Origin: Labilibaculum antarcticum
GTDB taxonomy: Bacteria; Bacteroidota; Bacteroidia; Bacteroidales; Marinifilaceae
Assembly: GCF_002356295.1 (NCBI RefSeq)
Contig: NZ_AP018042.1
Coordinates: 5,178,361 to 5,242,360 of the forward strand
Direction: 5' to 3'
Length of the DNA stretch: 64,000 nucleotides
Shown: one piece after another, positions 35,332-44,591 of the stretch
How the letters are laid out: each line of letters begins with the position of its first letter
Position numbering within the stretch: position 1 is the first letter of the stretch
Position numbers and translations under genes: made by a program
Notes under the pieces: generated by a model
Told to the model about the DNA's origin: nothing
Seen by the model: the letters and a program-made list of their open reading frames with translations, nothing else
Database searches by the model: none

Positions 35332-35456
35332 AATTACAAGGGATTCGTAATTAATCGAGAAAGGAATCTCCTTTTAAAAAGGAGTGAAACGAATCTTTCA
35401 ACAGGACGATAAATAGATCAGGTAGTTATCTGATTATCCAGCAAAATTAAAATAGT

Positions 35457-35497
35457 AAAAAGCTAAGTCTCTACAGATTGTAGTAAGCTTAGCTTTT
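35457..35497 (-). terminator. Terminator for the macrodomain-like gene
   Basis: AAAAGCTAAG (35457-35466) and CTTAGCTTTT (35488-35497) form a perfect 10-bp stem around a 21-nt loop, with U-tract potential on both strands. Confidence 0.65.
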
Positions 35498-35542
35498 ACC
35501 TATTTCATTATAAAATATTACCTCACAGGATTGATAATCCTT

Positions 35543-35579
35543 AACTCCTTACCCGCAGATTACAAATCTGCGGAAGCTG
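35543..35579 (+). repeat. Palindromic repeat R4
   Basis: Fourth copy of the 37-bp repeat: CCGCAGATTACAAATCTGCGG core with the arm bases compensated (G-C instead of C-G) relative to R1. It lies 7 bp past the stop of the macrodomain-like gene. Confidence 0.8.
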
Positions 35580-35586
35580 GAGATCC

Positions 35587-36582
35587 TTATCCTGTTATAC
35601 AATTCACTAATGCACTCACGATCGAACTTGATTGACCATAACTCACAATTCTAATATCGAGAGGAGTGTTGGAAAATTCATGAATTGTTTTCACAATTGC
35701 ATTAGTTATCCACTCTGGTTCATTTCCAAAAGCACCACCACCAACCAGGGTTAGGAAGACTCTATTGTAACCTGTCTTTTCGTAATTCAGTAATCCAGCA
35801 TAAAATGTGGCTTCATAAGTGGCTTCTAATATCAGTCGAGCAAAGCTTTCCCAATGTTCTGAGCTTGCATGTGAGTAGGCAACAGGCAAGGCCGAACAAT
35901 AAGCTTGTGTTACATTATTGCTTGTATTTCCAATCGTAACCTGGCTATTCCATTGAATTCCAATTTTAAGTTTGCCTTTTAGGTTTTCGAACTCCTGATG
36001 TGATTTGCCTTTAATTTGTCTGCTGATATTTTGTAAACCTTCGGAATTGGCTAAAACATAACCATTTTTCATTTCCCAGAGGGCTTGTTTATCATTCCCC
36101 AGCTCTTTCCCTATTTCATCAAGACAGTCAATTTGATTGTGTGCAGACTGTCCTATTTGTCCATTCACTTCGGCAAAATAGTTTCTATAAATTGTTCCTG
36201 CTCCACAAGCTATTGCACATGCAGGACCCTGTGTGCGATCATTCTCATAAATTCCAACGCCATATTCAGGCGTTATTTGAGGGCCTACCATTTCTAAAAG
36301 ATTAAACTGGGAAGCTGCCTGAAACAAGGCGCCATTATTGGCTTTATCTTGATGAAAAACCTGAACATCTCCCACCTCTTCAGAAACTGATATTTTAGAT
36401 TTATACTTATCCAAAGCAGGAGCCTGATTTCTCAAATCTTCCAAAGAGGATACTTTAAGTTCTCCAAATGTGAATTCTTCTGAATTTACTTTAGAGATTA
36501 ATTTATTTCCTTCAATGCTAATATTTGCTCTAACCTGATCTGGATTATCTTCCTTAAATCCCACTAACTTTTCGAACCACAT
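35587..36582 (-). CDS. Macrodomain-like protein
   Basis: A 331-residue protein. The segment around 78-100 (DKANNGALFQAASQFNLLEM) and the glycine-rich late strand LVGGGAFGN followed by EWITNAI resemble the ligand loops of macrodomains, which bind or cleave ADP-ribose. Between them lie an ACGAGT turn and CSALPVAYSHA. The N-terminal 60 residues form a small separate region. Similar proteins occur in eukaryotes and bacteria. With the ARH gene in the same cargo, ADP-ribose metabolism is a reasonable inference, not a demonstrated function. Confidence 0.6.
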   Translation of the reverse strand: MWFEKLVGFKEDNPDQVRANISIEGNKLISKVNSEEFTFGELKVSSLEDLRNQAPALDKYKSKISVSEEVGDVQVFHQDKANNGALFQAASQFNLLEMVGPQITPEYGVGIYENDRTQGPACAIACGAGTIYRNYFAEVNGQIGQSAHNQIDCLDEIGKELGNDKQALWEMKNGYVLANSEGLQNISRQIKGKSHQEFENLKGKLKIGIQWNSQVTIGNTSNNVTQAYCSALPVAYSHASSEHWESFARLILEATYEATFYAGLLNYEKTGYNRVFLTLVGGGAFGNEPEWITNAIVKTIHEFSNTPLDIRIVSYGQSSSIVSALVNCITG

Positions 36583-36684
36583 TATTTAGAATATTTATTT
36601 AAAAAAAATAATTCTATGTTTCAATTACTTTTATCATTAATCTATTTTGTTTACCCAGTTAACAACTATAAACACAATTCCTAA

Positions 36685-37392
36685 TCATACACTTTTTAAG
36701 AGCAGATGAAAACTCTCCTCCCCCATGTTCTTTGGACTAAAAGTTGGGTTTCTAGAGTTTCGCAGTACAAAAGAGTTATTGTATTCTTTTAGTTCAGACA
36801 CCAATGCTTCCCATTTTGTTTTGCTTCGCATAAAAACAATTGGTGCATTTTTTGCCATAAAGGCTTTTACAATTTCTTTGGTATATTCTTGTGTTGGTAA
36901 ATTATGTTTTGGTTGCTTAAACTGTACCGAGTGGTATGGCATTAGCTGTAAACAGCAAATATTCTGAGCCAATTGTTTTTCGTCTATTTCTTCTATAAAC
37001 CAACGAAGTTTGCCTCGCCACCATTTAGAACCGGGGCAATCCAATTCTGGGTTTAAATAGTAAAAAGGATAGTCGTTTTTAGCTTGTGCAAGGTTTTGTT
37101 TGTACAAAAAACGAAAATTCTCATCTGCATGGGTTTTATAATCTTCAGCACTTAAACCGGGGTTTAAAGTCAGGAATAAAACATTGGCTTTTAAACTACC
37201 AATATAAGGGTCAGGCAATAGTGTTTTGCAGAATTTATATTCTTCTTTTGCTGTGGCATTAAATTCCTCCACCAATTCCATGTCCAAGGGATGGATGCTG
37301 GTTAGATCGGTATTTAAGTTTCTCCAGGGATTTCGCATTGTTTGTTCTTTAAGGTTTAGTGGCAAATGTAAGGAGCTGTTGTGCCAAAACAT
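36685..37392 (-). CDS. UDG-fold-like protein
   Basis: Up to 235 residues. VLFLTLNPGLSAED near 70-82 looks like a glycosylase-superfamily motif A (N-P-G-x), LQLMPYHS near 150 sits in the core, and the late RNSRNPTFSPKNM could be motif B, though the typical HPS is missing. The ATG at 37392 lies 2 bp after the stop of the upstream gene, which favours coupling; the later ATG (37338, MRNPWRN) better matches where the conserved part begins. The function is unknown. It is not close in sequence to the other UDG-like protein at 12567. Confidence 0.45.
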   Translation of the reverse strand: MFWHNSSLHLPLNLKEQTMRNPWRNLNTDLTSIHPLDMELVEEFNATAKEEYKFCKTLLPDPYIGSLKANVLFLTLNPGLSAEDYKTHADENFRFLYKQNLAQAKNDYPFYYLNPELDCPGSKWWRGKLRWFIEEIDEKQLAQNICCLQLMPYHSVQFKQPKHNLPTQEYTKEIVKAFMAKNAPIVFMRSKTKWEALVSELKEYNNSFVLRNSRNPTFSPKNMGEESFHLLLKSV

Positions 37393-37394
37393 GA

Positions 37395-38492
37395 CTAACT
37401 AATCTCTTCTTTTGGTATTTCCAAAGTGGAAACGACCTCTATTTCAGCTCCATTTTTAAAATAAATGTCTAGAAGCTTCGAACATTGTAGGCTAAATCGC
37501 TTCAATTTTTTTCGGGAATCATCAGTATAATAAAAGATGTTCTTTCGTTCATCATCTGGCTTCTTAACGCCATAATGCCCTCTATTTCTATCATTAACTG
37601 TTGCTAGTGTAATGTGTGCGTTTCGTGTTCCATTGTTTAATTCTAAACCGGAAACATTTAACACATAAGCCGAGAATTTATTTTTTATTGAGGCAATGGC
37701 ATACTCCTTATCAAACTCCAAATTATTTGCGAAATCGTTTAAGAGATCAATTACCGGTTTTCCGTAACTTTTCTTCTCCTGTATTTCTTTGCGTTCCTCA
37801 ACATAGCTTTTAAAGTTCGTTTTTATAAAAGACAAAAAGGATTTAATCAAATACGATGACTGATTGTTAATTGGATCGACAAATCCATTTTCCTCATCTT
37901 TAAATATTTTTATCAGCTTGTTAAATATTGAATTCTCGTGTTTATCCCAATAAATATGGCATTTTTGATTATAATCCAGCTTATTGAGAGAGTAAGTTGA
38001 AATTTCCGATGGAGTTGGTGTCAAATAAACCACGTATATCTCAGGACTTAGGTCATTTTCCTTGTAGTAGTTTCTTAATCCGCTTAGCTCATCTTCTAAC
38101 TGAGAATCTTTTTTGCTGATAGAGGCATCAGTAATTTTATTTTCCAGACATATTGCATACAACACTTCTTTCGATCTGTCATCAGTGATCTCAATAAGTA
38201 TGTCTATATCTCGGCGTTTCTTTTTGCCATCACCATTCAAATTTACCGCCATTTCGGGCACAATATTTATTGAGTATCCCGAATATTTCGAAAGATCAGT
38301 AATTCTATTGTCGAACTTTATTTTTTGTAAGAAATCCTCGTTTACAAGTAATAATTCATTCAGAATTTCTTGTAAAAGCAGTCCTGATATGCCATGATCC
38401 TCATTCGGATTTAAAAGATAAGCTAAAAATGAACTTACATTCGGTTCATTAATGGATCCATCATTGGAGGATAATATTCGGAAAATATTCAT
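37395..38492 (-). CDS. PD-(D/E)XK nuclease-like protein 1 (PDDEXK_4 type)
   Basis: A 365-residue protein. The N-terminus (NIFRILSSNDGSINEPNVSSFLAYLLNPNEDHGISG) carries the N-P-x-x-x-H-G signature of the PDDEXK_4 family, in which defence-island and SMR-like nucleases occur. The catalytic region is RRDIDILIEI followed by CLENKITDAS, giving D...E-x-K. Then comes an LYNY-like helix and IYVVYLTP. The C-terminus has a conserved-looking LKRFSLQC segment. It is tightly followed by the UDG-like gene. An inverted repeat lies about 100 bp upstream. Confidence 0.8.
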   Translation of the reverse strand: MNIFRILSSNDGSINEPNVSSFLAYLLNPNEDHGISGLLLQEILNELLLVNEDFLQKIKFDNRITDLSKYSGYSINIVPEMAVNLNGDGKKKRRDIDILIEITDDRSKEVLYAICLENKITDASISKKDSQLEDELSGLRNYYKENDLSPEIYVVYLTPTPSEISTYSLNKLDYNQKCHIYWDKHENSIFNKLIKIFKDEENGFVDPINNQSSYLIKSFLSFIKTNFKSYVEERKEIQEKKSYGKPVIDLLNDFANNLEFDKEYAIASIKNKFSAYVLNVSGLELNNGTRNAHITLATVNDRNRGHYGVKKPDDERKNIFYYTDDSRKKLKRFSLQCSKLLDIYFKNGAEIEVVSTLEIPKEEIS

Positions 38493-38584
38493 GCTTTAAA
38501 TTTGGTTTTATTATATGAGATTCATTATGCTATCTAATTTATCTTTTCATATTCGGCAATAATAGAATCACGAACTTGTTCTCC

Positions 38585-38606
38585 AATACCACAAGTGTTT
38601 GGTATT
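38585..38606. promoter_or_regulatory. Inverted repeat between two nuclease-like genes
   Basis: AATACCA and TGGTATT, 7-bp arms with an 8-nt spacer. It lies 20 bp past the stop of the gene at 38626 and about 95 bp before the start of the gene at 38492, so it could be an operator or a weak terminator. Confidence 0.35.
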
Positions 38607-38625
38607 TACTCTAGTGCAGCATCAA

Positions 38626-39846
38626 TTAGATCTGTTCTAATCTCTTTAGAAACGACTGAATATCGTTTATTGATTCATTCACAATACTATCCACATTTTC
38701 GCTTAGTACTTGCTTATCACAAAGATTAAATATTGCCTCTGAGTTAAAGTCTTTAAAATTAAGTCTAACCTCTGGGTATTTAAATCCTAACCAATATGGC
38801 GTAGATTCATAATCGCTATTTATTTCTTTAATCACATCTCGATATGCAGCAAATTCTTCCAATTCAGAAATTCCTTCATCACCATTTCGTTCAATCGTAA
38901 AACCATAATAGATGTCTTTTTCAATTTCTATTCCGTAATAAATTGTAATATCATCCTTCTCGAAAATCTTTAACCAAAGCCCATAATAAATATCCCTGTT
39001 CTTACTTTTCTCATAATAGCCACGAACTTTTTGCCAATCAACCTTTTTTGAATTATCACAAATTGAATATTGCTCTAAACTTTCAAATTTATTCATAAGC
39101 TCTTTCCAAAATAGCCACTGTAATTTTATTTTAGCAGCAGTCAATGTTTGATTTAATTTCACAGTGGTTTTTAGATTTTCTTTACTTGATACGATCAAAT
39201 CTCTCACTTCATTTTCCATAGTCTTATTTCTTGATTGTCCAACCAGTGTTTTCAACAAATTAACATAGTGTGAAATTCCCTCTCTTAACAAAGGGAGTTC
39301 TACCGCTTCTTTACGGCATATTTCCAACCAGCATATAATCTGATTCCGGTAAGAGATAATTTTAAAATCTTTATCTTTTTTTAATTTCCCTTTGCTTTTA
39401 TCGGTTGGGTCAGTTCCCAATAGATTTAAATAAAAGAGATTTTGAGGACTATGATTGTAATACCTTACTAATTGATTTTCCTGATCTCTGGCATATATTT
39501 TATTCTCTATCGTAATACTATTATTCAAAGCATCTTTGATAAAAATGTCTATTCGTCCCCCAGTTGTTTCCGTCGTTTCACCAATACTCATCTCAGGATA
39601 AACTGTAGCTGACTCATGATCGAAAGCTTCTATTTTTAATATTTTAATAAAATGTGATAGGAAGAGGCTACCTTGCCCATGCGAACCTCTTGGGTCAAGC
39701 AAATCAGATATTAATCTCGTATGCAATCTGACCTCATCTGAAGTGATATCAAGTATTTTAAATAAATTAAACTTAGTTCCTGAAACTAAATCAACCTTTT
39801 CATACTTACTCGTAATTACTTCTACCTGTTTAAAAAGTGTTTCCAT
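38626..39846 (-). CDS. PD-(D/E)XK nuclease-like protein 2 (PDDEXK_4 type)
   Basis: A 406-residue protein from ATG 39846; a TTG three codons earlier is the longest start. Features are DEVRLHTRLISDLLDPRGSHGQG at the N-terminus (D-P-R-G-x-H-G), GRIDIFIKD, then TIENKIYARDQENQLVRYYN as the E-x-K and following helix, and an elaborate C-terminal half. It is in the same family as its two neighbours but only distantly alike in sequence. Its role would be a nuclease of unknown target. Confidence 0.8.
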   Translation of the reverse strand: METLFKQVEVITSKYEKVDLVSGTKFNLFKILDITSDEVRLHTRLISDLLDPRGSHGQGSLFLSHFIKILKIEAFDHESATVYPEMSIGETTETTGGRIDIFIKDALNNSITIENKIYARDQENQLVRYYNHSPQNLFYLNLLGTDPTDKSKGKLKKDKDFKIISYRNQIICWLEICRKEAVELPLLREGISHYVNLLKTLVGQSRNKTMENEVRDLIVSSKENLKTTVKLNQTLTAAKIKLQWLFWKELMNKFESLEQYSICDNSKKVDWQKVRGYYEKSKNRDIYYGLWLKIFEKDDITIYYGIEIEKDIYYGFTIERNGDEGISELEEFAAYRDVIKEINSDYESTPYWLGFKYPEVRLNFKDFNSEAIFNLCDKQVLSENVDSIVNESINDIQSFLKRLEQI

Positions 39847-39905
39847 ATTATTCAATAAGTAAATAAATTAATAACAGAATATTAATAGTTCTTTAAAAAG
39901 GCTGA

Positions 39906-41051
39906 TCAAGCGATTTCAACCAACTCTTCTTTAGCCTCTTCTTTTACAAAAAAATCTTCTAGCTTATTGAAGATAGGAAGGAGATGATCTTTTTCTATTG
40001 TATCCACGATAAATTGGCTAAGGTTACTTATTTGTTCTGTAGTGATTGGATATTCCCATTGTCCAGCTAACTGAAAAACACCTTCATCATCACGTCCTTT
40101 GTAGTCTATATCCATGGAGGATTCGAATTCTTCTTTTGTAAAATATTCTTTCTTAAGATTTTCACAAGCGTTAATTGCATCGCCTTTAACCTCCACGAGT
40201 ATACCAATAGCGTTCACATTCGTGTATAAATGTTCTGTGGATATCATTATTGAAAGCTTATCGCATTTTGTAGAAATAAAACGTCTAGTATCACACTCAC
40301 TTCTCCTAGCTATATAAAATTCATAATCGAGCAAACCAATTCCTTTTTCAACTTCTTCAGCAATATGTATTCTAATGCTATCATTAAGTTCTAACAGTTC
40401 ATTTATCTTTTGATTATTATCAAAATAAAATTCTAAATCTTTCTTTTCCATAGTATTGGTGCTCAAATTAATGATATTTTGATATAAGTCTTTTAAATAA
40501 ACAAGGTACTTATCGTTGGCATTTAGCAAATACTTACCAGAATTTACCATCACACACTTGAAAAAATCAAGGTGCGTTATATTAATAAAATGCGGATGGT
40601 TAATCTGCTTAATCTTATACAGAGAAAGCACAATCCCGATCTTATTTTCCTCTAAAGAGCTCTCTATACTCTCCCAGTAGTCATCCAGATCGTTAATCAA
40701 ACCATGATAAACCTTATTTTCTATAATTATGGCATGGGAATCATTTGAAAGCAGTAAATCTATTCTTCCTCCATCATTAGTAGCAGATTCTGTTTCAATA
40801 TCAAAACCGTCATCAAAAACTATTTCTTTTCCCTTCCCTATTTCACTTTCTTCTATTAGCTGAGATAGTGAAGCAATGAATAGATCCTTCAATCCATGTT
40901 CTTCGTTCACATCAAAATAAAATGCATATAAATTTGATAATACATTTTCGTAATGAGGTTGGCGGGCAATCCCAAGAAAGGTTTTTGGTTTCGTTTTTAT
41001 CTCTGGTATATCCACAGAGTTTAGAAAACTATCTAGTTCGTTATAATCCAT
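39906..41051 (-). CDS. PD-(D/E)XK nuclease-like protein 3 (PDDEXK_4 type)
   Basis: A 381-residue protein. LSNLYAFYFDVNEEHGLKDLF at about 36-56 plays the part of the D-P-x-x-x-H-G motif, followed by GRIDLLLSND and AIIIENKVYHGLINDLDDYW with the E-x-K. The C-terminal portion (WEYPITTEQISNLSQFIVDTIEKD) has a form seen in these proteins. It heads a row of three related genes, all on the minus strand with gaps of 59-134 bp. Confidence 0.75.
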   Translation of the reverse strand: MDYNELDSFLNSVDIPEIKTKPKTFLGIARQPHYENVLSNLYAFYFDVNEEHGLKDLFIASLSQLIEESEIGKGKEIVFDDGFDIETESATNDGGRIDLLLSNDSHAIIIENKVYHGLINDLDDYWESIESSLEENKIGIVLSLYKIKQINHPHFINITHLDFFKCVMVNSGKYLLNANDKYLVYLKDLYQNIINLSTNTMEKKDLEFYFDNNQKINELLELNDSIRIHIAEEVEKGIGLLDYEFYIARRSECDTRRFISTKCDKLSIMISTEHLYTNVNAIGILVEVKGDAINACENLKKEYFTKEEFESSMDIDYKGRDDEGVFQLAGQWEYPITTEQISNLSQFIVDTIEKDHLLPIFNKLEDFFVKEEAKEELVEIA

Positions 41052-41214
41052 ATTGTAGTTCTAAATTTTAGATTCTATGTCTTTTCTATAATCCTCTTCT
41101 TCACATATTCATCTTGACTCGGCTACCATTGTATTGTAATTGCATAAACACAAACAACTTTAAAAAATCAAGTCTTCAACTTTGCATACAAATAGCCACA
41201 AATTCCAAGTAATG

Positions 41215-42321
41215 TTAGACTACTAGTTTTTCCTTATAATAATCATGTATTTCTTTATCGTTGGTGTGCTCAGCAAGAATCTTCTCTTTCATTTCGTTAA
41301 TGACTGTTCCAATTCCAATTGTTGGCAATGCCTCATTAAAGAAATAGTCAAAAACAAAAATAATACCTCGAATAGGCAATATAAGGCCTTGTAAAAATGT
41401 TGAAAGTACATTTTCATGGGCATCAAGTTTCCATAAATCTTCCTTGGAAACATTTAAATTGTCCTTTTGAAAACTACCTGAACTTTTATAAAGTGGCACA
41501 AGTACTTGCACTTCATAAAAACTAAGAGCGTCAGAAAAGATATCACCTAAGCGCCTCTCTGCTTTTTTTTGTACACGTAGATATGCTTTTTCGATATCCG
41601 ATTCTACTTCTTTTAAGGCTGATTTATTAATCGTATTAAAAGAATTTGATTCCTTCAATAATTTATCTTTAAAAACGTTGAACACGTTAATGGTAATGTT
41701 TTTTTGAAACTCCCTCTTTTTAAAATCTAGAATGACCTTCATTCGCTCGTAAAAAGACGAAATGGAGGACTCTTTGATCTTTTCCAACAGATCATCTTTA
41801 CCAAATTTAGTTTTGCTTGCGCCATTAGCCTTCCCCCACTTTATTGTTTTTTCAGCGCTACAAATTAAAATAGGTTTTATCCCTGTTTCGTTTTCAACCT
41901 CAATAGCAAAGTTGGCAGCACTTTTGGCATCACCTTTGGTTATGGCAATAACAGGATTTAATTTTTCCTTTAAAAGGACCTTAATAATTTCCTTTTCAAA
42001 ACTTTCAATACGTGCATTTTCACCAGACAAGCAGAATACGGCACTATGCAACCACTTGGATACATCAACTGTATCTTTTTTATCCTTTAGAAATATTTGA
42101 AAATCAGATAACCATGGAATCGTTTTTTCTGCCTCCAAACCTAAGGAGTCATACAAATTAATGGTATTGTTATCTACACTTCCTCTGTGAAGATGGAACC
42201 CGCGACCGGTAACGGGTTTTCCGCTACCGGTTTGGGCAATATCTTTACCAAAAAGGTAATTAACCAAAGAACTCTTACCTACTCCTGACTTTCCTATGAT
42301 GGCTATATTATATCCCTTCAT
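41215..42321 (-). CDS. P-loop GTPase A
   Basis: A 368-residue GTPase. G1 is GKSGVGKSSLVNYLFG (10-25), G2 lies around TGRGFHLHRG, G3 is DSLGLE, and G4 resembles TKGD. The rest is helical, with LILPIRGIIFVFDYFFNEALP near the C-terminus as a possible membrane-interacting segment. The ATG overlaps the stop of GTPase B (TAATG). The pair may act together, as paired dynamin-like or Era-like GTPases in defence loci do, but no specific function can be assigned. Confidence 0.8.
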   Translation of the reverse strand: MKGYNIAIIGKSGVGKSSLVNYLFGKDIAQTGSGKPVTGRGFHLHRGSVDNNTINLYDSLGLEAEKTIPWLSDFQIFLKDKKDTVDVSKWLHSAVFCLSGENARIESFEKEIIKVLLKEKLNPVIAITKGDAKSAANFAIEVENETGIKPILICSAEKTIKWGKANGASKTKFGKDDLLEKIKESSISSFYERMKVILDFKKREFQKNITINVFNVFKDKLLKESNSFNTINKSALKEVESDIEKAYLRVQKKAERRLGDIFSDALSFYEVQVLVPLYKSSGSFQKDNLNVSKEDLWKLDAHENVLSTFLQGLILPIRGIIFVFDYFFNEALPTIGIGTVINEMKEKILAEHTNDKEIHDYYKEKLVV

Positions 42322-43472
42322 TATTGGTTTTTCTTGTAATATGTTTTAAACAATTGCTCAAAATTATCATTAAACAGTTTAGCAAAATCACCAATTACAT
42401 CAGTATGTTTACTCAAATTGGATTTTAAAAATTGATATGTCAATTCGGAACTTGCTTTCCCCATTGCATAGGTTATTGCACTTGCAACACCTGCATTTAT
42501 TGCTCCACCTACAGCAGTTCCAACACCTGGAATACACTTTAATAGATTACCTACGATACTTTTTCCCAAATTAGAAATTACAATGGAAGTTCCTGATGTA
42601 GTCATTATTCCTTTAGCTATCGATTTAGCGTCACCCATTCCATACACATATAAAATTCGCACCAACATACCTGTTTGGCTAGTAATTAAAATCGGTGCAT
42701 CTGAAAAAGGTATCGGGCTAAATCCAACCAATGCATTCGCTCCTGAATGTTGAAGAATGATACTATCTGCTTTATTACGTTTTGCCGACAAGTTACTTAC
42801 CTGGGCTGCAACAAATCCGTCAACTAACATATCTGGCAATTGGCCTATAGACCAATTTACAATTTTAGAAACGTTTAAGTTGTCTTCGGACTCTTGCATT
42901 TCCTGAACGGTAGTTGCGAAAAATGGAGACTCTGCACTTTGGAAAATTTGGTCAAAGGAAGAAAACTCAAACAATTCTTTCACGCTTTTTTCAGTATCAT
43001 CCATAGATACCTCATCACATTTACTAAAGATTACTGCAATTGGAATCCCCAAATCTTTTATTACCTTATTCAATTCCTTATCGTAATCAGTTACTCTATT
43101 AGAACTTGCAGCAATTACCTGCCAAACAATATGAATCTGATTTTCAAGTGGCTCGTTTTGTCTCTCTTTAACAAACCCAATAATTTCATTTTTGAACTTA
43201 GTATTATTTTCATCACCTAACTCAAATCCTTCCGTATCATAAAGGACAATATCCTTATTTTCAGGAGCAATTCTATTAATTCCCTTTGTTATTGGTTTTC
43301 CTTCCCCGGTTTTAACCGTATCATCACCAAAAACCATATTTATTAGCGTACTTTTACCAACTCCAGTGCCACCCAATATTAATATGTTAGGCTTTTTAAT
43401 ATTTCTCTTAAAATCTTTAAATTCTTTTTCGAATTGATCTTTCAATCGATCTGTATCTTTTTCTGCGAACAT
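42321..43472 (-). CDS. P-loop GTPase B with DUF697-like C-terminal region
   Basis: A 383-residue GTPase. G1 is GGTGVGKSTLINMVFG (34-49), with TGEGKPITKG as G2, DTEGFE as G3 and SKCDE as G4. The C-terminal part has alternating glycine-rich hydrophobic stretches (GFSPIPFSDAPILITSQTGMLVRILYVYG, then GNLLKCIPGVGTAVGGAINAGVASAITYAMG), typical of DUF697-type membrane-associated GTPases. It is the first gene of the pair and translationally coupled to GTPase A. Confidence 0.85.
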   Translation of the reverse strand: MFAEKDTDRLKDQFEKEFKDFKRNIKKPNILILGGTGVGKSTLINMVFGDDTVKTGEGKPITKGINRIAPENKDIVLYDTEGFELGDENNTKFKNEIIGFVKERQNEPLENQIHIVWQVIAASSNRVTDYDKELNKVIKDLGIPIAVIFSKCDEVSMDDTEKSVKELFEFSSFDQIFQSAESPFFATTVQEMQESEDNLNVSKIVNWSIGQLPDMLVDGFVAAQVSNLSAKRNKADSIILQHSGANALVGFSPIPFSDAPILITSQTGMLVRILYVYGMGDAKSIAKGIMTTSGTSIVISNLGKSIVGNLLKCIPGVGTAVGGAINAGVASAITYAMGKASSELTYQFLKSNLSKHTDVIGDFAKLFNDNFEQLFKTYYKKNQ

Positions 43473-43729
43473 AATTATTAATTTATTAATAGTTTCATTT
43501 ACAATCGTGTTATACTTTAGTCTTTTCTTATTTGCTCAGTTTTAGATTCTTCGTATTCTTCAACTTCCCCTTAAATGATCATCTCTTAATGAATTTAATT
43601 ATCCTTCATTGTGAATTTTGAGATATAAATATTTTGCTTTATTGTGACATCCATTTTTCAAAATACAAATCTACAACTGACCTCCGCCATAAGCCGACGT
43701 AGCTAAGAATGTTTATTACGTTCTATTTT

Positions 43730-44530
43730 TTAAGCAATCTTCGGCACAACCCGATCTTCTATTTTTTGCAGGCCTGTGATTAAAAAATAAAGCGGAATTA
43801 GTTCGATTATCGTTTCAAGGATAGAGAAAGAATCTTCTTCACCATATACTATCGCTAAAATCAAAGCAGTTGGAAAAAGCACTAATTGTAGTGTGGCAAA
43901 CGTTCTCAAATCTTTGATTCCTGTAGCATTTTCATTGGATAGCTTTCCTCTTAATCGAACAAACTGATAAACATGTATGATCAGTGCTATTACTAAAACC
44001 ACTCCCATAACCCCCAACAATTCACCAGAAATACGGTCTTCAAATCCTTCTCTACTTGCAATTACTTCAAAAAGATAAATTGGAATCACACTTGCAATTA
44101 ACCAGCCCATGGTTCGGCTCAGACTTTCATTTTTAAGGATTCGGGAGAAGTATGCTCGTAAACCAAGAAATATCCGAACCAAAGCACTTGCGCTAAGAAA
44201 AATAACCAATCGAGAAAATCGCCCTTCTTCATTACCGGTAAGCTCTAGAATGCTAGTTATAATAGTAAGCAATACAAAACCCCATGCATAAACAACACTG
44301 TCTGACAAACGAGAAAAGGTTTTACTATTCGCCTCTTTGCTTCCCGGGACAGGCGGTGGAGTTACTTCAAAAAAACTTTGAAATTCAGCAATCTGTTTGG
44401 CTTTTTCCCAATCTTTCATGCCTTCACACCAAAGTAAAGTCTCCTTTCCAATTTTCCCTTTCAATTCATTTACCAGATATGGACCTTTTTTGTCTCCACT
44501 CTTCACATAGTACCATTGTTTGTTCATCAT
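43730..44530 (-). CDS. GYF-domain membrane protein
   Basis: A 266-residue protein. The N-terminal 50 residues form a GYF_2 (DUF4339) domain: WYYVKSGDKKGPYLVNEL, ETLLWCEGMKDWEKA. This is followed by a linker with PPPVPG and about five membrane segments (for example VVYAWGFVLLTIITSILEL and LVIALIIHVYQFV). GYF_2 domains bind proline-rich peptides. It is probably an inner-membrane accessory protein. It shares direction with, and lies between, the GTPase pair and recB, without evident operon membership. Confidence 0.8.
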   Translation of the reverse strand: MMNKQWYYVKSGDKKGPYLVNELKGKIGKETLLWCEGMKDWEKAKQIAEFQSFFEVTPPPVPGSKEANSKTFSRLSDSVVYAWGFVLLTIITSILELTGNEEGRFSRLVIFLSASALVRIFLGLRAYFSRILKNESLSRTMGWLIASVIPIYLFEVIASREGFEDRISGELLGVMGVVLVIALIIHVYQFVRLRGKLSNENATGIKDLRTFATLQLVLFPTALILAIVYGEEDSFSILETIIELIPLYFLITGLQKIEDRVVPKIA

Positions 44531-44591
44531 TAGGTATATTATATTTTAGATTTTTACTATAATTATCTCAGCTGTTTTTCAGTGATATTAC

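Noticed and set aside
35368-35384. CTCCTTTT/AAAAGGAG inverted repeat between the SNF2 and macrodomain-like genes.
   Set aside because: The arms adjoin with nearly no loop and are A/T-rich; without conservation data it is not reported as a feature.
43661-43690. A possible fifth copy of the palindromic repeat (TACAAATCT followed by an ACTGACCT-like end).
   Set aside because: Only nine core bases match, the left arm is missing and the right arm does not pair, so chance similarity is likely.
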